Source: Silene latifolia (Eukaryota; Streptophyta; Magnoliopsida; Caryophyllales; Caryophyllaceae). From it: a DNA stretch of 64,000 nt. Location: positions 6,788,658 through 6,852,657 of the forward strand of contig NC_133538.1 in assembly GCF_048544455.1 (NCBI RefSeq). The letters run 5' to 3'. Every line of letters begins with the position of its first letter. The first letter of the stretch is position 1. The translations under genes and the position numbers were made by a program. Below, in pieces: positions 1-10,338 of this stretch. The notes beneath the pieces were generated by a model. It was not told the origin of the DNA and did no database searches. It saw only the letters and a program-made list of their open reading frames with translations.

Positions 1-64
1 AAAAAGAGAAGAAGAAAAAAAAAACGAAAAAAAAAAAGAAAAAGAGAAGGAAATGTTCTTTTAC

Positions 65-697
65 CTGCAGAATGACGGGACTTCCCAAATACGGTAGGTC
101 GCGGTTGGCTTTCCTATTATCCAAGCCCAAAAGGATCTCTCCTAGACATAAACAAACTGGACTCCTGCGCAGCTCCATTTGATCAACAAGGCCCAGAAGA
201 CGGGGATCACCTCTCAAGTCTTCATCAATATGCCCTTGGAAGACATATACATGCAACAAGCAAAATCCAAAGGCCCTTCGCCTAGCAACATAAGAAACGG
301 TGGGGTCGGCCCTGTTAATGAATCGGTCAATGAAGTCCAACATTCGCACTCCCTTCGAGGTCACTAGACGGTCCACCTCGAGTCTAGTTAACCCAAGCAA
401 GTCTCTAAATTTGCTCTTATACCCTTGCGAAGTAGAAGGAATGACAGGCAAGTGTTCAGGGTCCCACCCACCAATCGCGGCAATTTCTTCAGGGAATGGG
501 CAAATATCGCCTCCAGGGAACGCAAAAACATGGTAATTCGGGTCCCAATAATCAAGACAAGCATCCAAGAATGGTTTGACAACCTTGATAAGCTTCAAAC
601 TCAACAATGATCCAAGATTATATGCGCCCATATCATATTTCTCCACGTTTTAAAATTCGTTGGTCCATTCTTTTAAGCGAATCTCCAAAGTATTCAT
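65..697 (-). pseudogene. DUF7745-like gene, exon 1, copy 1 (runs off window start)
   Basis: This is the first exon of a two-exon antisense gene, and the second exon lies before the window. The ATG is at 697, and the exon ends at 65 with a CAG|GTAAAAG donor. The protein has motifs such as YDMGAYNLGSLLSLKLIK and FPGGDICPFPEEIAAIGGWD, which look like the plant-specific DUF7745 / mobile-domain-related proteins carried by transposons. Their molecular function is unknown. An in-frame TAA at 650-652 interrupts the reading after about 15 codons, so the gene is either a pseudogene or starts downstream. Copy 2 (9706-10338) is almost identical. The gene lies antisense to the LTR of element T, as reported for extra antisense ORFs in Tat-lineage retrotransposons. 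The family name is moderately certain. Confidence 0.6.
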
Positions 698-781
698 GAT
701 GAGGAATTATTTTGAGAATTTTATGTAATAAGACGAAGAAGAGACGGAAGAATTGTGTGAATAAAAGCTCTATCGACGTCT

Positions 782-791
782 CTATTTATAC
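782..791 (-). promoter_or_regulatory. TATA box of DUF7745-like gene, copy 1
   Basis: On the minus strand this reads GTATAAATAG, 85 to 94 bp upstream of the ATG at 697. A palindromic motif array (838-895) begins about 47 bp further upstream. The same layout is at 10423-10432 in copy 2. Confidence 0.6.
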
Positions 792-837
792 TAATTTCTA
801 TTTCCAAAAATCTACCAGAACAGAACCACCTGGGAAC

Positions 838-895
838 AGGCGCAGCACCTGCTGCGCCTCTTCAAAGGGACGCAGCTTATGCTGCGCCTCTTCCT
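838..895. repeat. GCGCAGC/GCTGCGC motif array, DUF7745 promoter, copy 1
   Basis: Two copies of a CGCAG(C)...CTGCGCCTCTTC unit lie about 30 bp apart just upstream of the antisense TATA box. The core is an inverted repeat. The same motif recurs at 4262-4322, 5693-5754, 6304-6361 and 6919-6962. Copy 2 (10477-10533) is garbled at exactly this motif. Confidence 0.7.
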
Positions 896-897
896 CA

Positions 898-1528
898 GCT
901 TGATTTCTATGATTTTCCGCGTTGGATCTTTCCTAATTCCGTGATGAATAATTTCCTATTCATACGGGTTATTATTTTGGCAAATACGTGGAAATTACCA
1001 TATTTCGTGTTTCCTAATTCCGCGGGCACGCATTTCGAGGCGACATCGACATTTTCGCCATTTTACCACACTTGCACATTTTCATTTTAGGAAACAATTT
1101 TCATTATAATTCATTTTAGGAAATAAGTTTCATACTAATTTAATTCTTTTTTTTCATTTCTAAACTTATAGGTTTCTATTTTTTTTTTTAGGGGTAACCC
1201 TCCCTACCGTCCGGTCATTTCCGGCAAATTTTTTGCAAATTTTGTTTTGCGCTAATTTAGGCCATGTGTATATACAAATGTATGTTTTGCGTGATTTATA
1301 TGTAAATTTCGGCAGCATGACGGCGTAAACCGTCATCTACCAAACCTGTTCAAAGCTAACCTGTAGATACAAGCAACAGAACCAAGCAGTAAAGGCACTC
1401 AGGCCATCTTATATACAACCAAAAAGGGAAATGTACAACAAACTGGGGGCTCGAGCCCCAAACAAAGTCCAAAATATTCAAAATGAAGGACCAAAATGTA
1501 CAAATGTGCAAAATACGACTAGACAAAA
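898..1528. other. Non-coding spacer between the two antisense genes, copy 1
   Basis: This is AT-rich sequence with T tracts near 1145 and 1182. I see no gene and no clear regulatory site. It matches 10535-11164 in copy 2 with very few changes. Confidence 0.5.
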
Positions 1529-3476
1529 CTACAGTTGGTCTCCCTCCAGCTCCGCAACTCTTGCCGCGAGAGCAGCAATCTCGGCGTCGCTAACCTCGAG
1601 CTCCCTCAACAAGCGAGCTGTCTCCTCCCGAGGCTGAGCCACCTCTCGCTCCAGCTCGTGGTCCCCCTGCAAAACAACGAAATTGGCTCATGTCAATCAT
1701 TTCCAGCAATTACAAGAAAAGTTGAAAATTAAAAAAAACGAAATAGGCACAAGGTTCATACCTGACGACCCCGACCGCCGACAAGTACCTCGACGGCAGT
1801 AGCTCGCAGCTGGTTGGCCACCCTCCACAACGCCAAGAACCAAGACGGCGCAACCTGCATTTTCAAAAGGAATTCTCAATAATTGAATAAGTTCAACCAA
1901 ATGTGTTCTTACACAAGAATTAGGCAAATTAGAGGCTCACCCTCCGAATCGAGCATCGCAATCGTCCGGCCAAGATCCGTCACAAATGACGTCAAAGTCA
2001 CGCACTTGAGATCGTCGTCCTCCCAGTCGCGTTAGTGTACTCGAGGGTTTCGGGGTACTCTGGGGGATCGATGCCCGCCGCCTCAACCTCCTACAAAGTC
2101 AAATGTTTCTCATTAATCGATGATCCTTCATCGTAGTTTTAAAATCAAAAATAAAGATGAATATAAGTGAGATGTTTACGCTGTCAAGCTGAAGAGCGTT
2201 CACGTCCCGCCGGTATACACCGTGAGAAGAACGCTTGCTCTTCGTCCTGCACATGACCCAATCCCTCACCACGGGATAGGCCCTCTCCAGCGGCTCCGTC
2301 CTCTTGGGCGCGAGGCCCGGAAAATAGGAGTACACCCACGCCTGTAAAGCAAGATAGTCAATAACGATCTTTCGTAATTTGATAAAGAAGAGAATTGATT
2401 TTAAGTCTCAATGAAGGTTTATACCTCCAACAAGTCCAGACCGACAAAGACTGGGAGAAGTCCCCTTCTCCATCAACTCCGGACGAACCATGGCCCTCAT
2501 GAAGCGGATGAGGACCGCGAAACCAAAGCAAGACCCGGGCCCCAACGCCCTAGGGAGCTCAGGTCGAAAGGAAGGGAAGAAGGTTCGTGGACAGCCTCTC
2601 TCCCTTGTCTCCGAGGTAAATCGAAGATAGAAACCACCAAAGCCACAAGCGGGCCCTCTTCTCAGCAGTACAGGGAGGAGGAGCCGTCTCCCTCCCATCA
2701 ATCGTCACCAGCGCCAGGATTTTCCCGCGAAATAGTCTCGAACGTAGGAGCTGGGTACCAAACCCGGCACTGTGACAGCCTTCGGCGACAAGTTCCAGCC
2801 GATCAATCTCCTAGCCTCGGTTGAGTCCACCCTCATGGCAGTCTCCGGCCACTCCACAGCCTCGGACCCACACGGCAGGCCAGAAATCATGCCGTAGTCC
2901 TCCAGAGTCACTCCCACCTCGCCAAAAGGCATGTGAAAAGTGGAAGTCGTATCCCAGAATCGGTCCAAGAAAGCGCGGACCAGGCAAAGATTAGCCCGCA
3001 ACTTCCTCCTCGCGATATCCCTCCAGGCCTGCACCAAGGCACCGAACGCTCCGCGCTCGATCATGGCGCGCTCCTCCGCCGACAGCCGCTCGTAGCACTC
3101 CATCGCTGTCGTGTAACCCGAGAACGACCTGATGTTCCCGGCCTCCTATTGGGAATTGAAACAAAAAGCTAATTGGATAAGATGTGAGCAATTGAAATGA
3201 ATGAAAGAAGATGAGTGGTGAGTAATGAATTCAAAATTACCAAACTCTTCACCGTCCTGTAGGACAGGTGACCCTCTCAGCAAGCAAGTGCTCGCTCTCG
3301 CAGTCTCACCACGCGGAGCTTCCTCACCGACGACCTCCTCGACGACGTTGGCCCTGCCCGGGGGCCTCCTCCTCCTAACAGCCTCCTCCTCGTGGGCCTC
3401 GTCCCCAGCAGCCATCACCGCAGGTGGTGAAAGCCCGCTCCAAAGCCTCCTCGATCACGGCAGAGTCTATTTCCAT
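1529..3476 (-). pseudogene. Plant mobile domain (PMD) gene, copy 1, six exons
   Basis: This antisense gene encodes a plant-mobile-domain (aminotransferase-like PMD) protein of the kind found in transposons and in host genes such as MAIN/MAIL1. GT-AG boundaries give these exons: 3241-3476, 2425-3145, 2180-2341, 1941-2090, 1762-1854 and 1529-1666 (TAG stop at 1529-1531). Exon 2 carries the PMD signature FHMPFGEVGVTLEDYGMISG. It then shifts frame by one base in an A run after YVRDYFAGK, and this shift is shared with copy 2. Exon 4 is 150 bp here against 153 bp in copy 2, and differs at CAG/CTG-type sites. Exon 1 has a one-base difference from copy 2 near 3424. The last exon encodes an acidic, coiled-coil-like tail. 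The exon model is inferred from frame continuity and from the two copies. Functional status is uncertain because frame breaks may partly be sequence errors. Confidence 0.65.
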
Positions 3477-4261
3477 GGGACCTCTCCCGAAGTAGAAGCC
3501 TCATCACCCGCAAAGATTAAGGTAATTTAGGCCACGTCACGTGACGGCGAGCCTTAGTTAAGGGATTTTCGAGCCTTCGAAGCCCTGAAATCGCTCTTTT
3601 CTCGCCATCTTTGGCCATATCCTCACAAATCCAATCACTCATGTGGTAATTTGGGTCAAGTCAAGCCTAAAATGAAGCCTAATTCTGGGTTCGAGTCGAA
3701 ATTTCGACAGCATTTCGTTATAACGGCGATTATGCCCTAAAAAGTGTCCTGAAAAAGATGTCACAAACCAAAATTCCGAGATGATAGGAAGTTTACCCAT
3801 CATCCAAGGATCCCAAATAGCAAGTTTCATCGCAAATGGACAATCCTAAGGCTATTTTCGAAGCAATTTACGGTTTAGCTGTGAAACCGTCTCAAATTCA
3901 CTCAAATGCTGAAAACTCAACGAAAATTCAAAACAAATGCATGGTTATGTTCCTTACGCTGCCAATTATCCATTTCTAACACCAATTTCACAAGGCAAAT
4001 CCATTTGGGGGAAAAGCCCCAAATTTTCGAAATAATTGGGTTGGAAACCCTAATTTTTTCGATCCAAATTGAGCGAATATATAATATTAATGCAAGAATG
4101 GTACACATACCTCGATTAGTCATGATGAATGCAAGCTTTCGGATCAAACCTTGGCGGAAATGATTAAGATTTGAGAGAGAATTTGAAGAAATTGTGTTTC
4201 GAACAAATGATCCTAAACCCTCTGTTTATCGCGTTTTTACGCAGAAAATACATTATGGGGA

Positions 4262-4322
4262 ATAGACGCAGCAGGTGTTGCGCCTCTTCCAAGAGACGCA
4301 GCTCTTTCTGCGCCTCTTCCTT
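4262..4322. repeat. GCGCAGC/GCTGCGC motif array upstream of PMD gene, copy 1
   Basis: Two units of GACGCAG...CTGCGCCTCTTCC are spaced about 31 bp apart, in the presumed upstream region of the antisense PMD gene. The array ends about 800 bp from the ATG at 3476, so it may mark a distal promoter followed by a long leader. Confidence 0.6.
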
Positions 4323-4557
4323 GTGTTCCTTCCATACGAGTTTTCAAAAATTCGTTATGAGTTCGTTATTTGTGCGCCCGTCTTTGGTGCGCCTCTTCCT
4401 CGTTGCTATCTTATCCTTTTGGTCCGTTTAACGATTATCTTTCGTTCCGGCCCGCATTTCTAAGCCAAACAGCAGGCTATTACACGTTATTTATCGCTTC
4501 TAGGACCTTGCTTGTCACAACGAGCATTTATTCTTTCACAGGTGTTTCAACACATTT

Positions 4558-4674
4558 CCCCAATGAGAGTAAGCAGATAGACTTTCCCTCTCGAGACACG
4601 GAGATTAATTCCCGATTATGTTCCCCAAGGAGAGTAAGCGGATAGACTTTCCCTCTCGAGACATGGAGATCAAC
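4558..4674. repeat. 65-bp direct tandem repeat (x1.8)
   Basis: CCCCAATGAGAGTAAGCAGA at 4558 repeats as CCCCAAGGAGAGTAAGCGGA at 4623. Both are followed by the same TAGACTTTCCCTCTCGAGACA block. A matching pair is in copy 2 near 14206-14322. Confidence 0.8.
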
Positions 4675-5252
4675 ATCAGCCCCTATTTCTTCCGAAGTTT
4701 GTTTGAAGCTGAACATGAACATGTTTCTCCCAGCAGTTCCCGCCTGTGTCCTGCTACTCACAATATTTCTTTTTTCCCCTCGGAGTGCGATAAAGATATC
4801 GTTCTCCACAAGTTCCCAGACCAGTAGAGTTCCTACACTCGAGCCTTATTTACCCTTTAGTTTAAACTTATATTCGGGCCTCCTTCCCGCCGATGCTTTC
4901 CTTTAGGGCCCCATACCCTAGCACCAACCCTTATATATCTTTTAGGTCTTACCCTTAGCTCCTATGCTTACCCTTAGCTCCTACGCTTAACCTTAGCTCC
5001 TATGCACCTCCGGAAGCATCTCGAGAAAGAATTCTCAGGTATGGTCTCTTCTTATGGCTGGCGAGCCTTCTTACGTAGTCTAATGGACTTTAAACGACCC
5101 TCCCCGATAGTCGACAAACTCTAAAATGTTCCCGACGAAAGGTCCTTGGCTCAGACCCCTTGAGCCGCCTCGCATTGCCATAGTCGTCAGGTTGTAATCT
5201 TCGATTGACCTGATGGCTATACTTTGACTTTCGCCTTGCCCAAGCCTCAGTC

Positions 5253-5264
5253 AAAGTGGGGGCT
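5253..5264 (+). promoter_or_regulatory. Polypurine tract of element T, copy 1
   Basis: AAAGTGGGGGCT lies directly before TGTAGATACC at 5266, the start of the LTR-like block. This is the expected position for plus-strand priming. The same tract is at 14901-14912. Confidence 0.65.
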
Positions 5265-5692
5265 CTGTAGATACCTCATTTATGCACCTCCCGCAAACCA
5301 CCCGGTGATGATTGGGCCGCATGTTTGATACGCGGAACGATTTGTGACAGTTCGTAAGTTTATCGTCAAGTGATTGCTTAAATATTAATGTCTACCTCTT
5401 AGTTGTCATCTACGTGCCGATATGGTCGTTTTGACAGTAATTAGAGTACATTTGGAGTCCGGGCCTAAAACCGTCTTCATTTTCTGATAACCCTTAAGTC
5501 CCGACTCAGAATGTTTTGGAATGTTCCGGATATTTCTATTCCATATTTTATAAATATTTCACAATCTTTATCCTTTGGTAAACAATTTCCCGTAATATTC
5601 ATACAAGATATTAAGGAAAACCAAAATATTCCGTCCTACCATAACTTAAACACGGAAATCTTTCTTCCGCAGGAGGAAACCCCTTGAGAACA

Positions 5693-5754
5693 GACGCAGC
5701 AGGTGCTGCGCCTCTTCCAAGAGACGCAGTGATCGCGCCTCTTCCCAGTCCTTT
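5693..5754. repeat. Motif array in LTR promoter of T, copy 1
   Basis: Two CGCAGC/GCTGCGCC units end about 87 bp before the TATA box at 5841. The second unit differs from copy 2 (15339-15401) by gains and losses of bases inside the motif. Confidence 0.65.
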
Positions 5755-5840
5755 TCTGCGTGTTTTTCGTATCTTTTTTATATCTTTCCGAGATTCACTT
5801 CCAAAGACTCTCCGAAACCCTAATTCCTTCACGTGATTAG

Positions 5841-5850
5841 TATAAATAGG
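5841..5850 (+). promoter_or_regulatory. TATA box of T LTR, copy 1
   Basis: TATAAATAGG follows a CACGTG hexamer at 5830-5835 and is inside the LTR in sense orientation. Copy 2 has the same site at 15491-15500. Confidence 0.65.
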
Positions 5851-6303
5851 AGCCTTCGCTCCTCATATTTCTCACGCGAGTGTCCGCCCTTCTCTTCTCC
5901 CTTTGCATTCTAGACCTTTGTTCTTACTTTTTGGCGTCTACGTGCTTGAACATTCGACCACGTAAGCTCGGATCCGTCTGAGTACCAGCCTCGTTTGCAT
6001 GACAGACCAATTTGACCAACTCCACATCAATCAACTTAATTAATCTAATCGTTTTCCTCTTACGAGGGCACTTTCATATTTGCATTATAGTTCGAGTCGA
6101 GCATCGCTAATCGATAACTTAGTCCTTCTCGTTTCGTCAAACATGTAAGTCTGAGGGTGTATAACCTCTCTTTTTATTATTGTTGTTTACTTTTTGTATC
6201 ATTAATGTAAGGTTTATGTCGCAAATACTTATTAAAACCGATTTCTAAAACCGTGCTTTAAAACCACTTTTTACGGATTTCCAGAAGACAAACCGTCGAG
6301 AAA

Positions 6304-6962
6304 GGACGCAGCAACTGCTGCGCCTTTTCGAAGGAGCGCAGTTCCTGCTGCGCCTCTTCGTGAGGCTGCCGCAGTTCCTGCTTCCTTTCTTCTTCCTTCG
6401 TCTTCTGTAATTCGTTCGTCAAAGTTTGTTTCGTTTGTTTCCTGTTAATTCTTTGACATAATAGCTTATCATCTCACATGTATATTATTTATCATTCATT
6501 CACATCTTTAATTCGTCATTAAATTCGACTTAAATCTCAAGTAATCCGATATTTGCGGGTTTTCGTCATTAAATTCAATCCGGGTTATAGGAACTCGATT
6601 TGTTCATATCGGGTTTCTGGAATTCGATCCTTGATAAATTTTCATCAGTCTTTTGTCATATTCGTCATTAGTTTGTCATTAATTTATCATGTTTAGTCTA
6701 TTTTGTTCATCTATGTCACTAATCAATCATTCTTCCATGTAAATAATTCGTTTGCATCCATCTCATCCATGTTTATTGCTTTTATGACCATCAATCACAT
6801 GTAAATAACCTGATAATCACTTCTATCTGAGTATATATTATAAATCAATCATTAAATTAACCCACGAACATTAACGATTTGCAGTTCCGGCTTCACAGCC
6901 AGAACTCACCCTTGGAATGAGACGCAAAGAATCGCTGCGCCTCTTCAAAGGGCGCAGCCTCT
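6304..6962. repeat. Two downstream motif arrays in T LTR, copy 1
   Basis: Arrays at 6304-6361 and 6919-6962 repeat the GGACGCAGC...CTGCGCC type unit within the transcribed part of the LTR. The stretch between them (6370-6915) is AT-rich with TTCGTCATTAAATTC-type short repeats and no gene. Confidence 0.55.
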
Positions 6963-7612
6963 CACCATGTTCCAGTTGAGTTTTGTCTCTGAACTCCGTT
7001 GTTGCTTGACTTAGTTTAATTAGCTTACGTATAATTAACTATTATCCGTATTATCACCTGTTGCTTCGTTCGTTAAATAATTCTTTTTACTTCCTTTTCT
7101 CAAATCATCCGTTTTAAAGGTATTTTCGACATAAATCGCTAAACCCGATTTAATTATTGTAATTTCTTATTATTGTAATTTTATTCCTTGTGTTTTGTAT
7201 CATTTATATGCCTTCACATGTAATTGAGCATTAAATCCTACTTCGACCCAATTGTATGATTAAACTATGTGTCAACCGACTTAGTTTATTCTTTACATGC
7301 TAGGATTAAAACTTGGATGTTGCATTGCATGCATATAATCGACGATATATCGAGTATAGATGATGTCCCTAATCATTAGTAGAGGCCGCTATCGAGGCGG
7401 GCGGGATTAGGTGTTCGATCAAAAGAGATTCCTAATACGTACCCTCACCCCTTATTCCAGATCTCTGTGAACATCCGTGTTCATTGGCATCCACGAGAGT
7501 CATTCTAGACATAGAATGCTAAGGGTAACGATTGCTTAGTGTTCATGTCACTACTTTTTGTCTTGACATGACACGAGGTATTCGAACGGTTCCAATTTCC
7601 CATAAAAATTGG

Positions 7613-7622
7613 TGGCGACTCC
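7613..7622 (+). promoter_or_regulatory. Primer-binding site of T, copy 1
   Basis: TGGCGACTCC follows the LTR end by ten bases. It matches the core of the tRNA-Arg type PBS seen in Tat/Ogre elements, but the downstream bases are not complementary, so the site is short. Copy 2 is at 17261-17270. Confidence 0.55.
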
Positions 7623-8588
7623 AACAAAATGCAAACGCTTGTTCTCTCTCTCCCGAGCGCCCTCGTGGGCCCACGCTGTCCACAGTGACCTGCAAATCTT
7701 GCCAAAAATAGAGTTGCAAAACATCCCCAAAAGTGCCCAAAACAGCCCGGTTACAAGCTATGGTAAGGCGACTTTAAGACGGATTTTGAAGCATGATTAA
7801 GACAGTATTTTTCCAATACAAACAACTCAAATCATTCATGGATATGAACTCAAGACGTAAGTTAACAATTTCACTCAAATCGACATGAAAAAAAGCCCCA
7901 AAATAGTAGACAAAACACGGCTATACAACCCCATATACATGGTTTTCAAGCTATTTGTGAAACCGTCTTAAGACGGAAATTTAACCATGTAAAAGACGAT
8001 ATTCACCCATTTAAATTATCACATTCATTCACCATTTCATAAGGAAGCTAAAGACACAAAATTTACTCAAACTAACAATAAAAATCTTGTATAAAGACCG
8101 TCTCACTCAACAATGGCTCAAAACATGTAAAAATGTAAACTTTAATCAATAAAAGAGTAAGATACCACATAAACACACATAAATCTAGAATAAATTCGAG
8201 TAACCTATCACCGTTACCTTCTTAGCTCTTCAATCTTTGATGGAATCGTCCCCAACAAAGCTATCATCTTCTGGGTTGTCCAAGTTTGTCGTGCAACAAG
8301 TCAGGTTTTCGTGCAACAAGTCAGAGTTTTTTAGCTGATAATGGGATGGCGATCAGGTTGTCGTGCAACAAGTCAGAGTTTTTTTTTTACATAGAAAGAT
8401 GGAGGACGGAATAAGGAAGATTTTGGAGCGAAAACGAGTCGATTTTGTTAAGAAATGAGCAAGTTAAGAAGCTTTTAGTGAAATTGAGGAAATGTGTAAC
8501 AATGGAGTTTGTGAAGGGGGAGTGTTTGCTGAAATTTGGAGTAAAAGTGAAGGGATAGGGTTTGTGTCCAATGATTGGTGAAGAGATA
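7623..8588 (+). other. 5' internal region of T, copy 1 (no gene)
   Basis: This is leader-like sequence without a supported gene. It includes the perfect 14-bp palindrome CCGTCTTAAGACGG (7963-7976). It also has three copies of TCGTGCAACAAGTCAG (8289-8304, 8309-8324, 8361-8376). It runs to the insertion site of element A (target AGATA at 8584-8588). Confidence 0.6.
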
Positions 8589-8709
8589 TGTAATACCCAG
8601 GATGTTTAAAGACTCTTTTGACCGACCCGTTGACCGCGAAAGACCATAAGAGGGGATACGTGAGAGGCTAGGTGAGGATAAGTACCTTACGAGAGTAATT
8701 ACTCGACCT
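8589..8709 (+). mobile_element. Truncated LTR of element A (first ~121 bp)
   Basis: The sequence from TGTAATACCC to ACTCGACCT is identical to 18238-18358, the start of the intact A LTR, and has the same AGATA target before it. It stops at the first palindromic motif and joins unrelated sequence. This is the junction of the tandem duplication, or else a deletion end. Confidence 0.85.
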
Positions 8710-8804
8710 TTTTTATTTCATTCACCTTCTAATAATAATAATACGTTACATAATAAAAGAAATAAAAATAGGCTAGGATTCTAAAAGCGTGACCTTTTTA
8801 TTAC

Positions 8805-8837
<33 letters not shown>

Positions 8838-8852
8838 TAGCAAAGACTTGGC
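8710..8852. repeat. AT-rich region with (TAA)n microsatellites downstream of DUF7745-like gene
   Basis: ATAATAATA tracts lie near 8732-8745 and 8805-8835. This is the 3' flank of the antisense gene that starts at 10338. Confidence 0.7.
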
Positions 8853-10338
8853 CTATTCTTCCATCTTCCCTTTGCCCTTGTCATTCTTATCATATTTCTT
8901 GTCACGACCTCGAGCCGGACGCTCTTGCGCCACTTCGGACCTAATCACCAACGGTCTTTCTCGAGGCCTAGACTTCCCATTTTTGTCAATCACTTTATCC
9001 ACGACAGGAGAAGTCTTCGGTTTCTTCGAAGGATGAACAACTCGAAACCCGGCTTCTTCCTCTCCCTCAGTCAAATGCTTCTCTTTCTCCTTTTCCACCT
9101 CGCACACCTTGTAGTCAACGGGCTCGCGCTTCCTCAATCTCTCGCGCTCTTCCGGAGTAGTAGCTTTCCTCCATCGCAGATAAGAATCCGACACCCATAA
9201 GGCATTAGCAGAAGAGTTCAAGAACCACACGTTCCTTTGGGCCCATTTAATGGCCCATTCCCTTCGGCTCTCTGTAGTAAGTGCCCCGGCAGTCTGCGGG
9301 ACGGTATCGAGCTTCGGGATCATCTGCTTTAGTCCAACCTGCCTCATCAGCCTTTCCGGGAAGATGCACACCATGAATTCCAAGCTAGGAATGCGCACAG
9401 ATCGAGTAGGATCCAAAGAAGACACTCTAGTGACAGATTTAAGGTGCCACCATGGTACAATCCACCTAATCAAGGGGCCATCATCACTCTTCGGTTTGTT
9501 GACCATGTACAGCCTAGTCCTCATCGCAATCGAACGAGCATGATAAGAAGGAACATGAACTGGGGGCTCGATCAATCGAAGCCGTTCCATAAGCCAAACC
9601 TACCAAAAGCGGGTATTAGACATTAAAAAAAACAAAAACGAAAAAAAAAGAAGAAGAAAAAAAAACGAAAAAAAAAAAAAAAAAGAGAAGGAAATGTTCT
9701 TTTACCTGCAGAATGACGGGACTTCCCAAATACGGTAGGTCGCGGTTGGCTTTCCTATTATCCAAGCCCAAAAGGATCTCTCCTAGACATAAACAAACTG
9801 GACTCCTGCGCAGCTCCATTTGATCAACAAGGCCCAGAAGACGGGGATCACCTCTCAAGTCTTCATCAATATGCCCTTGGAAGACATATACATGCAACAA
9901 GCAAAATCCAAAGGCCCTTCGCCTAGCAACATAAGAAACGGTGGGGTCGGCCCTGTTAATGAATCGGTCAATGAAGTCCAACATTCGCACTCCCTTCGAG
10001 GTCACTAGACGGTCCACCTCGAGTCTAGTTAACCCAAGCAAGTCTCTAAATTTGCTCTTATACCCTTGCGAAGTAGAAGGAATGACAGGCAAGTGTTCAG
10101 GGTCCCACCCACCAATCGCGGCAATTTCTTCAGGGAATGGGCAAATATCGCCTCCAGGGAACGCAAAAACATGGTAATTCGGGTCCCAATAATCAAGACA
10201 AGCATCCAAGAATGGTTTGACAACCTTGATAAGCTTCAAACTCAACAATGATCCAAGATTATATGCGCCCATATCATATTTCTCCACGTTTTAAAATTCG
10301 TTGGTCCATTCTTTTAAGCGAATCTCCAAAGTATTCAT
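8853..10338 (-). pseudogene. DUF7745-like gene, copy 2, complete two-exon structure
   Basis: Exon 1 is 9706-10338 and exon 2 is 8853-9599. The 106-bp intron has a CAG|GTAAAAG donor and a TTTTGGTAG acceptor, and both sides are in phase 0, so the frame continues cleanly. This is good evidence for a real spliced gene. The model gives 459 codons before the stop at 8853-8855. The N-terminal part carries GGDICPFPEEIAAIGGWDPE and FINRADPTVSYVARRRAFGF. The C-terminal ~60 residues are rich in Lys, Arg and Asp (DKKYDKNDKGKGKMEE), so a nuclear or nucleic-acid-binding role is possible but unproven. An in-frame TAA at 10291-10293 sits 15 codons after the ATG, as in copy 1. The domain is judged DUF7745-like / PMD-related by pattern only. 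Confidence 0.65.

Larger units (their letters stand above)
3477..5252. other. Upstream and 3' internal region of element T, copy 1
   Basis: No gene is seen. The region holds the presumed promoter of the PMD gene, with a motif array at 4262-4322 and a weak TATA-like GATAAACA on the minus strand near 4223-4230. It also holds a 65-bp direct tandem repeat (4558-4674) and three 19-bp repeats around ACCCTTAGCTCCTATGCTT (4951-5006). It ends at the polypurine tract of element T. Copy 2 is at 13126-14900. Confidence 0.5.
5266..7602 (+). mobile_element. LTR of element T (Tat-like), copy 1
   Basis: This 2,337-bp block starts TGTAGATACC after a polypurine tract. It ends ...TTTCCCA before TAAAAATTGGTGGCGACTCC, the usual junction before the Arg-type primer site of Tat/Ogre-lineage elements. 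It contains a G-box-like CACGTG (5830-5835), a TATA box (5841-5850) and three motif arrays. Because internal sequence flanks it on both sides, it appears to be a shared LTR in a tandem LTR-internal-LTR-internal array. The matching copy at 14914-17250 has the same length. The LTR call rests on PPT, TG...CA ends, PBS and promoter together. Confidence 0.7.

Noticed and set aside
2411..2824. Plus-strand frame across the PMD gene
   Set aside because: The minus-strand exons show PMD signatures and proper splice sites. The plus frame is a shadow in GC-rich codons.
3917..4163. Overlapping frames of 76-85 codons on both strands upstream of the PMD gene
   Set aside because: They have no domain and no start context, and the two frames are antiparallel shadows in a non-coding leader.
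4528..4809. Open frames on both strands, conserved in both T copies
   Set aside because: They span a 65-bp tandem repeat, have no recognisable domain, and are conserved only because the unit is a recent duplication.
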